From Planomicrobium okeanokoites (lineage in GTDB: Bacteria > Bacillota > Bacilli > Bacillales_A > Planococcaceae): a stretch of 64,000 nt of DNA. Under the pieces are notes generated by a model, which searched no databases, was not told the DNA's origin, and worked only from the letters and a program-made list of their open reading frames with translations. The translations under genes and the position numbers were made by a program. Where the stretch lies: the NCBI RefSeq assembly GCF_003428875.1, contig NZ_QQRS01000002.1, forward strand, positions 516,727 through 580,726. The letters run 5' to 3'. Shown here piece after piece: positions 49,196-59,181 of this stretch (positions within the stretch are counted from its first letter, which is position 1; every line of letters starts with the position of its first letter).

Positions 49196-50233
49196 TTAAC
49201 TCTTCGAAAACTTATTCTTCGCATACACATACGTAACCGCAAGCGCTGCGACCAATACTGCCCCTTTGATGATATCGAATGCGTAATACGGCAGGTTCTG
49301 AATCGTCAGCCCGTTCAACAGGATGCCGATGACGGCTGCGCCGAAGAACGTACCGAGCGCATTCGGCTTGCCGGCGCCGAGCACCGAATAGCCGACGAAG
49401 ACTGCCGCTACCGCTTCCATCAGGAGTGGTGCGCCGGCGTCAATCTGGCCGGAGCCGACACGTGCCGTAAACAAGATGCCCGCCATCGAAGCGAAGACGC
49501 CGGAAATGATGTACGCCGAAGTCTTCACACGTTTCACGTTGATGCCTGACAAGGTAGCCGCTTCCGCATTGCCGCCGGTCATATAGAGAATGCGGCCCCA
49601 GCGGGTATGATTCAAAATCACATACGCCGCCAGCACCATGACGACCATGATCCATACCGGCACCGGAAGGCCGAGCATCTGGCCCTGGCCGATCCACAGG
49701 AACGCTTCCGACAATTGGCCGGGAGCCGTGCCGCCGGAAGTCAGCGGCATATTATTGTAGATCGAATAGCCTTCCGTATACGTCCGGTGAAGCCCCGCCA
49801 CGATATACATCATGCTGAGCGTCGCGAGGAGATCGGGGATGCCGATGACCGTGATGAGGAAGCTGTTGACAAGGCCGACCGCGACACCGATCAGCAGCGG
49901 CAATAACAGTACGAGCCACAGGGGCATGTCATACCACACCATCAGTGACGCCGTCACTACGGTCGACAGGGACATCGTCGAACCGACAGACAAGTCAAAG
50001 CCATCGACGACGAGCGTAAATGTGACGCCGAGTGCCAGCAGCGTGACGATTGAAATCGACCGCAGGATGTCCGCGAAGTTGCCGTAGCTGAAGAACGCGT
50101 CGCTGAGGCTGCTGAAATACAGGATGATGACAATCAGCAGGATAATGGCGCCGTATTTAAACAGGAACTGAACTGCGTTCTCTTTCGCTGAGTTTTTCGT
50201 TTGGGGTAAGCTCTTCTTTTCCACCGCTTGCAT
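49196..50233 (-). CDS. Sugar ABC transporter permease (RbsC family)
   Basis: 345 residues with about ten helices, motifs ALGVTFTLVVDGFDLSVGSTMSLSTVV and AAVFVGYSVLGAGKPNALGTFFGA. The gene overlaps the upstream ATPase by 77 bases. AGGAAAGG site. Substrate probably a pentose or methylthioribose, judged from position beside mtnKA; not proven. Confidence 0.9.
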   Translation of the reverse strand: MQAVEKKSLPQTKNSAKENAVQFLFKYGAIILLIVIILYFSSLSDAFFSYGNFADILRSISIVTLLALGVTFTLVVDGFDLSVGSTMSLSTVVTASLMVWYDMPLWLVLLLPLLIGVAVGLVNSFLITVIGIPDLLATLSMMYIVAGLHRTYTEGYSIYNNMPLTSGGTAPGQLSEAFLWIGQGQMLGLPVPVWIMVVMVLAAYVILNHTRWGRILYMTGGNAEAATLSGINVKRVKTSAYIISGVFASMAGILFTARVGSGQIDAGAPLLMEAVAAVFVGYSVLGAGKPNALGTFFGAAVIGILLNGLTIQNLPYYAFDIIKGAVLVAALAVTYVYAKNKFSKS

Positions 50234-51710
50234 AGAGTAATATCCTTTCCTGGGTCGCTTCTTGACGTGACAATTCCTTCACGATCTGACCATCGCACAT
50301 TACCAGAATCCGATCGGAGATGCCGATCGCTTCATGGATTTCACTGGAGAAATAAAGGCAGGCTTTGCCGCTTCCGGCCAGTTCCCGGATCAATTTGAAG
50401 ATGTCCACTTTTGCGCCGATGTCGACGCCTTTGGTCGGCTCATCGAATAAATAAAGCAGCGAATCGAGGCTCATCCATTTACCGATGGCCACTTTCTGCT
50501 GATTGCCTCCGCTCAGATGGACAAGCGGTGTTTCCGTATCGCCGGTTTTGATCTTTAATTTATCGATGATGTCTTCGGCAAATCTGTTTTCCGCTGCTTT
50601 ATTCATGAACAGCTTGGTCGAGAATTTCCGGAGATTCGGGAACGAGGCATTGGCTCGCAGCGTTTCGTGGACAAACAGCCCTTCTTTCCGGCGTTCCTCG
50701 GGAATCAATGCCATCCCTGCCCGAATCGCATCTTCCGGATGCTTGATACGGACCTGTTTTCCCGCGACTTCCACAGAGCCGCTGACTGAACTTGACACCC
50801 CGAACAGCGCTTTGGCCAGCTCTGTCTTGCCTGCCCCGACGAGTCCGACAATCCCGACGATTTCACCGGCTTTCACGGATAATGAAATATCCTTCAGCTT
50901 GCCGCTGTCCGATAACCCCCGAACTTCCAGCAGATTCTCGCCAGTCGCATGCGTCTGGTACTCCAGTTCATGACTGAGCGTTTCACCCAGCATCGCTTCG
51001 ATAATTTGCTCGGAATCAGACTCTGCCGTAACGAAAGTGTTTACCCATTTCCCTTCGCGCATCACAGTGATGCGGTCGCTGATTTCGAATACTTCCGGCA
51101 GCCGATGGGAAATGAATACACAGCCGACGCCTTCGCTGCTCAATTTTCGGATGACTGAAAACAGTTTGTCCGATTCCGTCAATGATAAGGGCGCTGTCGG
51201 TTCATCGAAGATGATGAGCTTTGCCGAATGCACGAGCGCCCGGGCGATCAGCACCAGCTGCTTCTCCGCCAAAGTGAGCGTGCCCGCTTTTCGAGTTACG
51301 GCGATTTCCTCCGACTGCAATTGGACCAGCGCTTCTTTCGCCTGCTTGTTGATCTTCTGTTTCGACAACAGGAAATTGCTGCCTGAAGCAAAACTGTCCA
51401 TCAGGATATTTTCCGCGACCGTCAGATCCGCAACAATGGCCGTATCGACTTCCTGGTAAACGCAATAAATGCCGTGTTCTTTGGCCTGTTTCGGTGAACG
51501 CAGGGAAATGACTTTACCGTCCAGCCTGATTTCGCCGCTGTCTTGGCCATAAACTCCTGAAAGAATTTTAATCATCGTGCTTTTTCCCGCTCCGTTTACA
51601 CCGAGCAAAGCGTGAACTTCACCTTTTTCGAGTTCCAGCTGGCCGTTTTCCAGCGCCGTTACATGGCCAAATCGTTTGCCGATTGCCTGCATGTCCAGTA
51701 ATTGTGCCAC
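50157..51710 (-). CDS. Sugar ABC transporter ATP-binding protein (RbsA/MglA family)
   Basis: 517 residues with two ATPase halves: Walker A LGVNGAGKST and VGLVGAGKTE, signatures LTLAEKQLVLIARALV and LSGGNQQKVAIGKWM, as in RbsA. The start is GTG at 51710, seven bases after AAGGAGGG; the frame's earlier start at 51788 lies in the upstream gene's coding end. The C-terminus runs 77 bases into the permease gene. Confidence 0.9.
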   Translation of the reverse strand: MAQLLDMQAIGKRFGHVTALENGQLELEKGEVHALLGVNGAGKSTMIKILSGVYGQDSGEIRLDGKVISLRSPKQAKEHGIYCVYQEVDTAIVADLTVAENILMDSFASGSNFLLSKQKINKQAKEALVQLQSEEIAVTRKAGTLTLAEKQLVLIARALVHSAKLIIFDEPTAPLSLTESDKLFSVIRKLSSEGVGCVFISHRLPEVFEISDRITVMREGKWVNTFVTAESDSEQIIEAMLGETLSHELEYQTHATGENLLEVRGLSDSGKLKDISLSVKAGEIVGIVGLVGAGKTELAKALFGVSSSVSGSVEVAGKQVRIKHPEDAIRAGMALIPEERRKEGLFVHETLRANASFPNLRKFSTKLFMNKAAENRFAEDIIDKLKIKTGDTETPLVHLSGGNQQKVAIGKWMSLDSLLYLFDEPTKGVDIGAKVDIFKLIRELAGSGKACLYFSSEIHEAIGISDRILVMCDGQIVKELSRQEATQERILLYASGGKEELTPNEKLSERERSSVPV

Positions 51711-51720
51711 TTCTGCACCC

Positions 51721-51765
51721 TCCTTTCGCCGAAAGGAGCCGCCCAATTCCGAGGACGGCTCCAAT
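51721..51765 (-). terminator. Intra-operon hairpin between binding-protein and ATPase genes
   Basis: On the minus strand GGAGCCG...CGGCTCC forms a stem with a 14-base loop, followed by TTTCGG. The T-run is short, so it may slow or protect the transcript rather than stop it. Confidence 0.5.
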
Positions 51766-51768
51766 CCT

Positions 51769-52854
51769 TTATTCCCCTTCCAGTTCACGAAGATCGTCGG
51801 TATAGCCTTGCTCGCTTGCTCCCCATCCTTCGATGTGCTCGCTCAACGTTTCAGTTGTCACCGTTTCGTCCGGAAGCTCAGCGGCATCAATGAAGACCGG
51901 CTCCAGCACCACTTTCTCCTCCGGCTGTTCGCCGTTGATCAATTGGTACGCGTAACGCACCTGGATGCGTCCGATATCTGTCGGGTCGACTGCGGCCGAA
52001 GCCACCCACGGGCTGCCGTCTTTTTGGATCATCTGCAAATCTTCATCGCTCATGTCGATGCTGTAGACTTTGATGTCTGTGCGCCCTGCCTGCTCGATGG
52101 CACGGACAGCGCCCTTCGCGAATTCATCCCAAGCCGCCCAAACAGCTGTGATGTCGCCTTCGTTCGGGTATTGCTTCAGGATTGCTTCCATCTGCGCTTG
52201 TGTATCAAGCGCTGTATTTTGAGTGGCAGCACCGAATGCCGCTACTTCTTTGATGCCTGGGTTGTCTTTCAAGAATTGCTCATAAGCGATTTGACGGCGT
52301 TCCATCGGGGCAAATCCTGCTGTCCAGATTTTTACAATATTCGCTTCGCCGTTATGGTCTTCAGCCAATTTCGTTAACGTCTGTTCCGCCATCAGCTGAT
52401 CTCCCTGTTCAAGCGAAACCACGCCTTCCACATCAACTCCTGCGTCAAATGCTACAACCGGAATCCCTTTTTCCACCGCTTTTTCGACGCCTTGGTTCAA
52501 CGCCTCTTTCGTTCCGTGGTCAATCAGGATCGCGTCTGCTCCCTGGTTGATGGCGGCATCCAAATTGGATGCCATTTTCGCCAGGTCTCCTTCAGAGTTG
52601 AATACGGTCACTTTGCCGCCGAAGCTCTCAACCTGTTCTTCCACTCCGGCTATGTATTGCGCCGAAAACGTTCCAAGATTCTGCTGCAGGATCAACGCCA
52701 CTTCCTTGCCCGCCAGCGGATGTTCCGATGCTTCCGACTTTTTATCCGAATCCGTTTCCGCTTCCGTCACCGTCTCGCCTTTCGGCTGGCACGCCGCCAA
52801 TAAAATACTGATGAACAATAAAGCCCCGATTATTAAAAATGATTGTTTTTTCAT
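51769..52854 (-). CDS. Sugar-binding lipoprotein (RbsB-like)
   Basis: 361 residues: lipobox ILLAACQPK, then a PeripBP domain typical of pentose/AI-2-type receptors (LAGKEVALILQQNLGTFSAQYIAGVEEQVESFGGKV, IDHGTKEALNQGVEKAVEKGIPVVAFDAG). First gene of the ABC operon. Lies downstream of mtnA with copy B of the TIR element between, so it may have its own promoter. Substrate inference: methylthioribose. Confidence 0.88.
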   Translation of the reverse strand: MKKQSFLIIGALLFISILLAACQPKGETVTEAETDSDKKSEASEHPLAGKEVALILQQNLGTFSAQYIAGVEEQVESFGGKVTVFNSEGDLAKMASNLDAAINQGADAILIDHGTKEALNQGVEKAVEKGIPVVAFDAGVDVEGVVSLEQGDQLMAEQTLTKLAEDHNGEANIVKIWTAGFAPMERRQIAYEQFLKDNPGIKEVAAFGAATQNTALDTQAQMEAILKQYPNEGDITAVWAAWDEFAKGAVRAIEQAGRTDIKVYSIDMSDEDLQMIQKDGSPWVASAAVDPTDIGRIQVRYAYQLINGEQPEEKVVLEPVFIDAAELPDETVTTETLSEHIEGWGASEQGYTDDLRELEGE

Positions 52855-52903
52855 GAGTTTTCTCCTTCTTAACTTGCAATATTTTTGTTGTAATCACTAT
52901 GAA

Positions 52904-53173
52904 TACCGCTTCGGTGCTATGGACAAAGCTCCCGCAATAAGCCGAGAAGAACACTCGTCTTATTGCTCCGCTCAGTCCGGAAACGCACCGTCGCTGAGAG
53001 AAGTTTCTAACGATATGGAGCAAAACAGCGGAGACTCCCAGGGGAATAGAAACGGAGTTGGCTTTCCAACTCTGTTTCGAGCGAAGTGCTGAGATCCACT
53101 CGGGCGAAGGCTACTGAGTCCGAGTTAGCTCAGTGCAAGCCCCCAGGAAAGCAAAGCTGTTTTGCGGAATATC
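52904..53173 (-). repeat. TIR-bounded element, copy B (with extension)
   Basis: Inverse-orientation copy of the element at 31591-31869, about 85% alike by eye. The core is 53012-53173, again 162 bp, ending in the same 18-bp terminal inverted repeats; the extension runs to about 52904. It lies between mtnA and the sugar-binding protein gene. Confidence 0.8.
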
Positions 53174-53184
53174 GATTATATAAC

Positions 53185-54228
53185 TTACTTAACTGTCGCA
53201 AACAATTCCGGTATATTTCTTTCATAATTCGGATGAATAATGCCTTTTTCCGTGATGATTGCCGTAATATACTGCGCCGGTGTCACGTCAAATGCCGGGT
53301 TGTAGACTTTTGTGCCGTTCGGTGCAACTTGCTGGCCGGCAATATGCGTAATTTCCTTCGCCGATCGCTCTTCGATCGGGATGTTTTTGCCGTTTGGAAT
53401 CTGCAAATCGAAAGTTGATGCCGGTGCTGCCACATAGAACGGAATTTTATAGGCAGCGGCCAGAATTGCCAGATTGAAGGTGCCGATTTTATTGGCTGTA
53501 TCGCCGTTTGCCGCAATGCGGTCAGCGCCGACGATGATCGCTTCAACGCCTTTCGCACCGATCGTGTGCGCCGCCATGCTGTCGGTGATCAGCGTCACAT
53601 CCACACCAGACTGCTGCAGCTCCCAAACCGTCATGCGCGACCCCTGAAATACCGGACGCGTCTCGCAGGCAAAGACTTCGAACTCACGCCCCAATTCCTT
53701 CCCGAGATGAAACGGCGCGAGCGCGGTGCCGTATTTCGCTGTCGCAATGGAGCCCGCGTTGCAGATGGTCATCACTCTCGAGCGGCCTTCCAATAGATCG
53801 AGCGCATAACCGCCGATTGTCCGGCACGCTTCCTCGTCTTCCTGATGTATGCGTTTCGCTTCTGCTAAAATTTCCGCTTTTGCCGCTGCAAGCGTTTTGG
53901 CTGATTGGATCACTTGCTGCAGCCGGCCGATCGCCCATGCCAGATTGACTGCCGTCGGACGTGAAGACGCCAGGTAAACCGCGTCTTTTTTCACGAAATG
54001 ATGGAAAACTTCCAGTGTTTCCGTATCGTGCTTTTGGGCAGCCAGCGCCAAACCGTAAGCCGCTGTTATGCCGATTGCCGGTGCGCCGCGGACTTTCATG
54101 GTAATAATCGCGTCGTAGACATCTTCGATTGTGTTCAGCGCAATGTATTCCGTTTCATGCGGAAGTTTTTGTTGATCGAGAATGATCAATTGGTTGTTGA
54201 TCCATTGGATCGATAATGGGATTGCCAT
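53185..54228 (-). CDS. mtnA: S-methyl-5-thioribose-1-phosphate isomerase
   Basis: 347 residues of the eIF2B-like family. Motifs [43 protein letters not shown]. It turns MTR-1-phosphate into methylthioribulose-1-phosphate. Starts four bases after mtnK stop, the normal mtnKA operon, under the SAM-I riboswitch upstream. Confidence 0.95.
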   Translation of the reverse strand: MAIPLSIQWINNQLIILDQQKLPHETEYIALNTIEDVYDAIITMKVRGAPAIGITAAYGLALAAQKHDTETLEVFHHFVKKDAVYLASSRPTAVNLAWAIGRLQQVIQSAKTLAAAKAEILAEAKRIHQEDEEACRTIGGYALDLLEGRSRVMTICNAGSIATAKYGTALAPFHLGKELGREFEVFACETRPVFQGSRMTVWELQQSGVDVTLITDSMAAHTIGAKGVEAIIVGADRIAANGDTANKIGTFNLAILAAAYKIPFYVAAPASTFDLQIPNGKNIPIEERSAKEITHIAGQQVAPNGTKVYNPAFDVTPAQYITAIITEKGIIHPNYERNIPELFATVK

Positions 54229-54231
54229 TCT

Positions 54232-55410
54232 TTACAGCTCCTTCAAAAGCGCTGTCACATCTTGTATCGATGTGAGTTCACTGCGTTTTAAGATTAATGT
54301 CTCCCCGATGCGGAGAGCCTGTTTTTTGGATTCGATGCGCACTGCTGCATCTTCAATGCCGTCCAGGTCTTTGACATGCGCCAAGCCAATGGTGCGGCGG
54401 ATCAATTCACAGCCGGCAAAACCGAGCGTGTCTTTGAAAACCTTGTCGAGAACGGATTCGCGGTAACCCGGAACCTTCTTGAAATCTTCAATGCCTTCAT
54501 TTTCCCAAAGCTCTGTGAAACGCGTTTCGAACACCTGCCACGTGTTTTCGATATGGCCGACGATTGTGCCGCGGCCATCGCCGTTCCGCGTGATGCCCTG
54601 CGCAATCAGATTGGCAATGAATAAGCCGACATCAAAGCCGATCGGTCCATAAAAAGCGAATTCCGGATCGATGACCTTGGTTTCATTGTCATCAGCGAAA
54701 ATGCTGCCGGTGTGGAGGTCGCCGTGAAGCAATGCCTCCGCTTCCGTCAAAAAGCTGCGCTTCAATTTCGCCGCTTCGAGTTTCAAACGGTCATTGTGCC
54801 AGATGGCTTCGACCGTCTGCCGAAGTTCCGGTTCGAAATCATTTGTCTCGTAATCGAAAAATGGATCCGTGAAAATCAAGTCTTCCGTAATTTTGCAAAG
54901 TTCCGGGTTGGAAAATTCAGCGGCCAGCCGCTTCTTCTCAAACGGATGCAACGCGAAGTCCGATGTATGGAATAAAGTCTGTGCCAGATATTCCCCGATA
55001 TCGTTTGAAAGCTTCGGATACTCTTTTCCTTGGATCAAACCTTCACGCGCAATCGTCAAATGCGACAGATCTTCCATGATCGTATACGCCAATTCTTCAT
55101 CGGTGCCATACACTTCCGGCACGAGGTCAGTAGCGTATTCACCGTGCTTACGCAACGCCGCAGCTTCAATCGCCGCACGTTTTAAGGTCAGCGGCCAGCT
55201 TTCGCCCACCACCTTGGCATAAGGCAGCGCCTGCTTGATAATGACGCCTTTGCCGCTTGCCCGGTCGCTTACCCGGTACACGTAATTCAAATTGCCGTCG
55301 CCGATTTCCTGGCATTCCAGATCTGTTCCTGCCGGGAAAAGTCCCGCCGCCAAAGCGATTGCCTCCGCCTCTGTCAATGCATGATATGTGGATATTGCTG
55401 TAGTTGTCAT
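54232..55410 (-). CDS. mtnK: S-methyl-5-thioribose kinase
   Basis: 392 residues. ATP-binding segment IGDGNLNYVYRV, catalytic loop LLHGDLHTGSIF and VIDPEFAFYGPIGFD. It phosphorylates methylthioribose. The ATG at 55410 is behind AGGAGG; an earlier in-frame codon at 55485 would lie inside the riboswitch terminator and is rejected. Confidence 0.95.
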   Translation of the reverse strand: MTTTAISTYHALTEAEAIALAAGLFPAGTDLECQEIGDGNLNYVYRVSDRASGKGVIIKQALPYAKVVGESWPLTLKRAAIEAAALRKHGEYATDLVPEVYGTDEELAYTIMEDLSHLTIAREGLIQGKEYPKLSNDIGEYLAQTLFHTSDFALHPFEKKRLAAEFSNPELCKITEDLIFTDPFFDYETNDFEPELRQTVEAIWHNDRLKLEAAKLKRSFLTEAEALLHGDLHTGSIFADDNETKVIDPEFAFYGPIGFDVGLFIANLIAQGITRNGDGRGTIVGHIENTWQVFETRFTELWENEGIEDFKKVPGYRESVLDKVFKDTLGFAGCELIRRTIGLAHVKDLDGIEDAAVRIESKKQALRIGETLILKRSELTSIQDVTALLKEL

Positions 55411-55440
55411 GGTTTTTCCTCCTAAAATACAATATAAAAA

Positions 55441-55645
55441 CGCCTCTTTCCCGAAAGAAAGAGGCGCAGAATTAAGAGGTTCCATGCCTCTTATCTTCCA
55501 GAAAATAACTTTCTGGTGGAATTAGCACCGTGCCTTGCGGGATTTTCATCCCGGCGCATAAAGCGCCCCTTCTCACGAAGGTATTACGGTCGGTTGCTGG
55601 GCGTCATAGGGCCAATTTCCCTCTGCCTGCTCTTGATAAGAGTAC
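55441..55645 (-). promoter_or_regulatory. SAM-I riboswitch of mtnKA
   Basis: On the minus strand: P1 strands CTTATCAAGAG and GATAAGAG (55632-55643 with 55487-55497), the conserved GGCCCTATGACGCCCAGCAA and GGTGCTAATTCC core, then terminator CGCCTCTTTC / GAAAGAGGCG followed by TTTTT (55441-55467). SAM binding should stop transcription. Confidence 0.95.
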
Positions 55646-55678
55646 TAAGTTTTATATGCGGTTTTTGTTATGAGATGA

Positions 55679-55708
55679 ATCCTATCACGGTTCAGAATAG
55701 ACTGTCAA
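55679..55708 (-). promoter_or_regulatory. mtnKA promoter
   Basis: TTGACA (55703-55708), 18-base spacer, TAGGAT (55679-55684), placing transcription start just before the riboswitch. Confidence 0.8.
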
Positions 55709-55837
55709 CAAGAATTTTTGAATTATTTTTCAATTTGCAAAATGGCTGCTCGTCCCATTTTGTATGCTCTTATGAAAGAACTGCTGTGTGGATGGACTGC
55801 TTTTGCACCTCCCCCTTTACTTCAAATAAAAACTAAG

Positions 55838-55932
55838 TCCCTTTTAGCGGAAGTTTTCCGCTCGGCGGAAACTTCCTGGGTTTGTGGGTTTGAAAGGAGC
55901 CTTCGCTGGCGGCGAAGGCTTTTCCATTCCTA
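55838..55932 (-). repeat. Two-hairpin intergenic element, inverted copy
   Basis: Read on the minus strand it has the order GAAAAGCCTTCG stem, CTCCTTTCAAA spacer, then GGAAGTTTCCGC / GCGGAAAACTTCC stem. Same order as the plus-strand copies but more diverged. It lies in the 800-bp gap between the two mtn units. Confidence 0.55.
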
Positions 55933-56171
55933 ATTCTTTGGTTTTTGGGGCAGTTTGTCGGAGCTTGTTGAAGTGAGAGGCGGTTTCGGTCGTGATTTCG
56001 TCTGTTTTACCGTGAAAATGGTCGCCGATTGAAAATTTCGGTGGTTGCTGATGGTGGATTTGATGAAAATCAGCGATTTCGTATAGGAATTGGATTGTTT
56101 GCGTTATGGTTTTCCATTTTCAAGCTACTCTAATTTCCAAATTAAGGGTTTACTATCTGGATACACTGAAA

Positions 56172-56246
56172 TACTGTCCGCATTCTCAAAATACTGTCCG
56201 CAAAACGAAAATACTGTCCGGAGCGGCCTGTTTACTGTCCGGAGCC
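56172..56246 (+). repeat. 20-bp-period array, word ATACTGTCCG
   Basis: Four copies of the word, AATACTGTCCGCA, AATACTGTCCGCA, AATACTGTCCGGA and TTTACTGTCCGGA, 20 bases apart. The same word with C/T changes is repeated at 63659-63760. It lies upstream of the mtnW promoter. Confidence 0.75.
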
Positions 56247-56394
56247 CTTTCCGCCGCCCAAACCAAATCCAAAACCCTGATTGCCTACAGTTTGCTGCGC
56301 AAACTGCTGGGTTCGTGAGCGAAGAGCTGCTCACTTCCATCTATGCAGTTTTATCATTGGCATCTCTCCCAAAAAACTTTCTCACAATTCCCTG

Positions 56395-56423
56395 TTGACA
56401 GAATTCTTCGCACGTGGAATAAT
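56395..56423 (+). promoter_or_regulatory. mtnWXBD promoter
   Basis: TTGACA (56395-56400), 17-base spacer, AATAAT (56418-56423), upstream of the second SAM-I riboswitch. Confidence 0.75.
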
Positions 56424-56460
56424 CAGAATTACTTTATTGCAACAACTAACCGAATATCAA

Positions 56461-56614
56461 TTCTTATTTAGAGCAGGTGGAGGGACAAGCCCTACGAAGC
56501 CCGGCAACCGGTCCAGTAATGGACACGGTGCTAATTCTTGCAGCCAGAACGTGTGGCTGAGAAATAAGAAGTCGTTAACGCCCTTAACCTCTTCTTATTT
56601 GAAGAGGTTTTTTA
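56461..56614 (+). promoter_or_regulatory. SAM-I riboswitch of mtnWXBD
   Basis: P1 strands TTCTTATTTAGAG and AAATAAGAA, core GAGGGACAAGCCC...CGAAGCCCGGCAACC and ACGGTGCTAATTC, then terminator AACCTCTTC / GAAGAGGTT followed by TTTTATTTTT (56586-56614). Confidence 0.95.
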
Positions 56615-56647
56615 TTTTTCAGGAAAAGAACTTAAGGAGTGTCACAT

Positions 56648-57862
56648 ATGAGCAGATTGACAGCGAGCTATCAGGTATACGGCCAAGCGGGATCATTTGA
56701 GAAGAAAGCGGAAGGCATCGCGCTTGGGCTCACGATCGGGTCGTGGACCGACTTGCCGCTTCTCGAGCAAGAGCAATTGAAAAAACATAAAGGCCATGTG
56801 GTGTCGGTGGAGGAATTTCCACAAAGCCCTCACCCGCTCAAGCCCGATGCAATCAAAGCGCATATCAAAGTTTCCTATCCAAGCGCGAATTTCTCGGCGG
56901 ACCTGCCGGCAATTCTGACCACCGTGTTCGGCAAATTGTCGCTCGACGGTGAAGTGAGATTATTGGACATCGATTTTGAAGAAGGTCTGCTCCAACAATT
57001 TCCTGGACCGCGCTTTGGCATCGACGGCATCCGGGGATTGCTCGATGTCCACGGCCGCCCGCTCGTCATGAGCATCTTCAAAGGTGTGATTGGCCGGGAC
57101 ATCGATTATTTAACGGCGCAGCTCAGACAGCAGGCACTTGGCGGCGTCGATCTGGTCAAAGATGACGAAATCCTGTTCGACAATCCGCTGACTCCTTTTG
57201 AGCAGCGCATCACCGCTGCGAAACAGGTATTGCACGAAGTATATAGCGAAACCGGCCACCGGACGCTTTACGCGGTGAATCTGTCGGGCCGCACATCACA
57301 ATTACGCGACAAGGCACGAAAAGCCCGTGAACTCGGCGCCGATGCTTTATTGTTCAATGTTCATGCTTACGGGCTCGATGTGCTGCAGGAACTGGCGGAA
57401 GACGATGAAATCGCTCTGCCGCTCATGGCGCATCCGGCGTTCAGCGGTGCGTTCACTTCTTCTCCGTTCTATGGTGTCGCAGCGCCGCTTGCACTCGGTA
57501 AGCTGACGCGATACGCAGGGGCTGACTTCTCGCTGTTTCCCTCTCCTTACGGCAGTGTTGCCATGGAAAAGACAGCGGCACTGGCTCTCGGCGAACAGTT
57601 AACAAATGACAGCCTGTTAAAACCAACATTCCCGGTTCCTTCCGCCGGCATCCATCCGGGACTTGTGCCATTACTCATCAACGATTTCGGCATCGACAGC
57701 ATCATCAATGCAGGCGGCGGTGTCCATGGACATCCGGACGGCGCAGCAGGTGGCGGCAAGGCGTTTCGCCAAGCGGTCGATGCCGTCCTGCAACAGCAAA
57801 GCCTGGAAGACGCAAGCACACAGCAACCAGAATTAAAAACAGCTTTGGAATTATGGGGGTAA
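56648..57862 (+). CDS. mtnW: 2,3-diketo-5-methylthiopentyl-1-phosphate enolase (RuBisCO-like)
   Basis: 404 residues of the form IV RuBisCO family. Substrate-site segment [23 protein letters not shown] with the active-site lysine-acid pair, [12 protein letters not shown] and a phosphate-site [14 protein letters not shown] near the end. It tautomerises the diketo phosphate in methionine salvage. The ATG at 56648 is eight bases after AAGGAG. First gene of mtnWXBD. Confidence 0.95.
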   Translation: MSRLTASYQVYGQAGSFEKKAEGIALGLTIGSWTDLPLLEQEQLKKHKGHVVSVEEFPQSPHPLKPDAIKAHIKVSYPSANFSADLPAILTTVFGKLSLDGEVRLLDIDFEEGLLQQFPGPRFGIDGIRGLLDVHGRPLVMSIFKGVIGRDIDYLTAQLRQQALGGVDLVKDDEILFDNPLTPFEQRITAAKQVLHEVYSETGHRTLYAVNLSGRTSQLRDKARKARELGADALLFNVHAYGLDVLQELAEDDEIALPLMAHPAFSGAFTSSPFYGVAAPLALGKLTRYAGADFSLFPSPYGSVAMEKTAALALGEQLTNDSLLKPTFPVPSAGIHPGLVPLLINDFGIDSIINAGGGVHGHPDGAAGGGKAFRQAVDAVLQQQSLEDASTQQPELKTALELWG

Positions 57863-57864
57863 TT

Positions 57865-58530
57865 ATGAAACAGCCAATCATCTTTTGTGATTTTGATGGC
57901 ACAATCACAACCAACGATAATTTAATCGCCATCATGAAGCATTTCGATCCGCCAGGCTGGGAACCAATCAAAGACGAGATTCTCGCTCAGACCATCTCCA
58001 TACGTGAAGGTGTCAAAAAGATGTTTTCTTTATTGCCATCCTCCAAAAAGGATGAAGTCATCGAATACGTGCTTGAGCAGGCGGAGATCCGTGAAGGCTT
58101 TGCGGATTTCGTCGCCTATACGAGACAGCACAACATCCCGCTTTATATCGTCAGCGGCGGCATCGACTTTTTCGTCTACCCCCTGCTTGAACCGTTCGGA
58201 CCGTTCGCAGGCATTTATTGCAACGAAGCGGACTTCTCCGGCGATACCATCCGAATCGATTTCCCGCACGGCTGCGACGACGAGTGCGCGAGCCAAGGCT
58301 GCGGCTGCTGTAAGCCGTCAATCATTCGCAAATTACTTGCGGACGGCGGCACGAGCATTGTCATCGGCGATTCGATCACCGATCTGCAGGCGGCAAAATA
58401 TGCCGACCTTGTCATTGCCCGCGATTTCCTCATTGAAAAATGCGAGGAACTCAATATTCCTTACGAGCCTTTTGAGAATTTCGGGGACGTTACAGAAATC
58501 ATCGATGCGAAATTAGGGGTGCGGTCATGA
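57865..58530 (+). CDS. mtnX: 2-hydroxy-3-keto-5-methylthiopentenyl-1-phosphate phosphatase
   Basis: 221 residues, HAD superfamily: [12 protein letters not shown] is motif [10 protein letters not shown] motif [16 protein letters not shown] motif IV; a cysteine cluster [15 protein letters not shown] is present, as in other MtnX. ATG at 57865 is preceded by GGGGG, two bases after the mtnW stop. Overlaps mtnB by four bases. Confidence 0.94.
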   Translation: MKQPIIFCDFDGTITTNDNLIAIMKHFDPPGWEPIKDEILAQTISIREGVKKMFSLLPSSKKDEVIEYVLEQAEIREGFADFVAYTRQHNIPLYIVSGGIDFFVYPLLEPFGPFAGIYCNEADFSGDTIRIDFPHGCDDECASQGCGCCKPSIIRKLLADGGTSIVIGDSITDLQAAKYADLVIARDFLIEKCEELNIPYEPFENFGDVTEIIDAKLGVRS

Positions 58531-59156
58531 CGACAGAACAGACATTGACGAAGCTGCAGGAAAAATGGAATGAGTTGGCGGATGTTAAAGACGTGCTTGC
58601 CGGGCGCGACTGGTTCATGGGCACAAGCGGCAATCTCGCCATCAAAGTGAACGATGCGCCGCTCCAGTTTCTGGTCACAGCAAGCGGCAAGGATAAATAC
58701 AAACGGACCGATGAGGATTTTCTCCTCGTCGATGCGGCAGGTGAGCCGGTCGAAGCCACTCACCTCAAGCCTTCCGCCGAAACGCTGCTGCACAGCGCCA
58801 TCTACAATAAAACCGGTGCCGGCTGCAGCCTGCACGTCCACACCGTTGCCAATAACGTCTTGTCCGAACATTACGGACGCGATGGCAAAATCGATTTCAA
58901 GGGACAGGAACTCATCAAAGCATTCGGCTTATGGGATGAAGATGCCGTGCTGTCCATTCCGATCATCGCCAACCACGCTCACATTCCACGGCTGGCGGAA
59001 GATTTCGAAGAACACCTGACGGCCGATAAAGGCGCCGTGCTGATCCGCAACCACGGCATCACCGTATGGGGCAAAGACGCTTTTGAAGCGAAGAAATTAT
59101 TGGAGGCCAGCGAGTTTTTATTTCAATATCAATTGGCATTACTTCAAATAAAATAA
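58527..59156 (+). CDS. mtnB: Methylthioribulose-1-phosphate dehydratase
   Basis: 209 residues, class II aldolase fold: [10 protein letters not shown], zinc-binding HVHTVANN and [10 protein letters not shown]. Dehydrates methylthioribulose-1-P to the diketone. Translation coupled to mtnX by ATGA overlap. Confidence 0.94.
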   Translation: MTTEQTLTKLQEKWNELADVKDVLAGRDWFMGTSGNLAIKVNDAPLQFLVTASGKDKYKRTDEDFLLVDAAGEPVEATHLKPSAETLLHSAIYNKTGAGCSLHVHTVANNVLSEHYGRDGKIDFKGQELIKAFGLWDEDAVLSIPIIANHAHIPRLAEDFEEHLTADKGAVLIRNHGITVWGKDAFEAKKLLEASEFLFQYQLALLQIK

Positions 59157-59181
59157 ACCCAATCAGAGAGGAAGATTATTA

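Noticed and set aside
55516..55836. ORF in the mtnK leader
   Set aside because: It is read through the SAM-I riboswitch and a promoter on the other strand; not coding.
56090..56398. ORFs of 70-102 residues upstream of mtnW
   Set aside because: They cross the ATACTGTCC array and end near the promoter of mtnW; no ribosome site.
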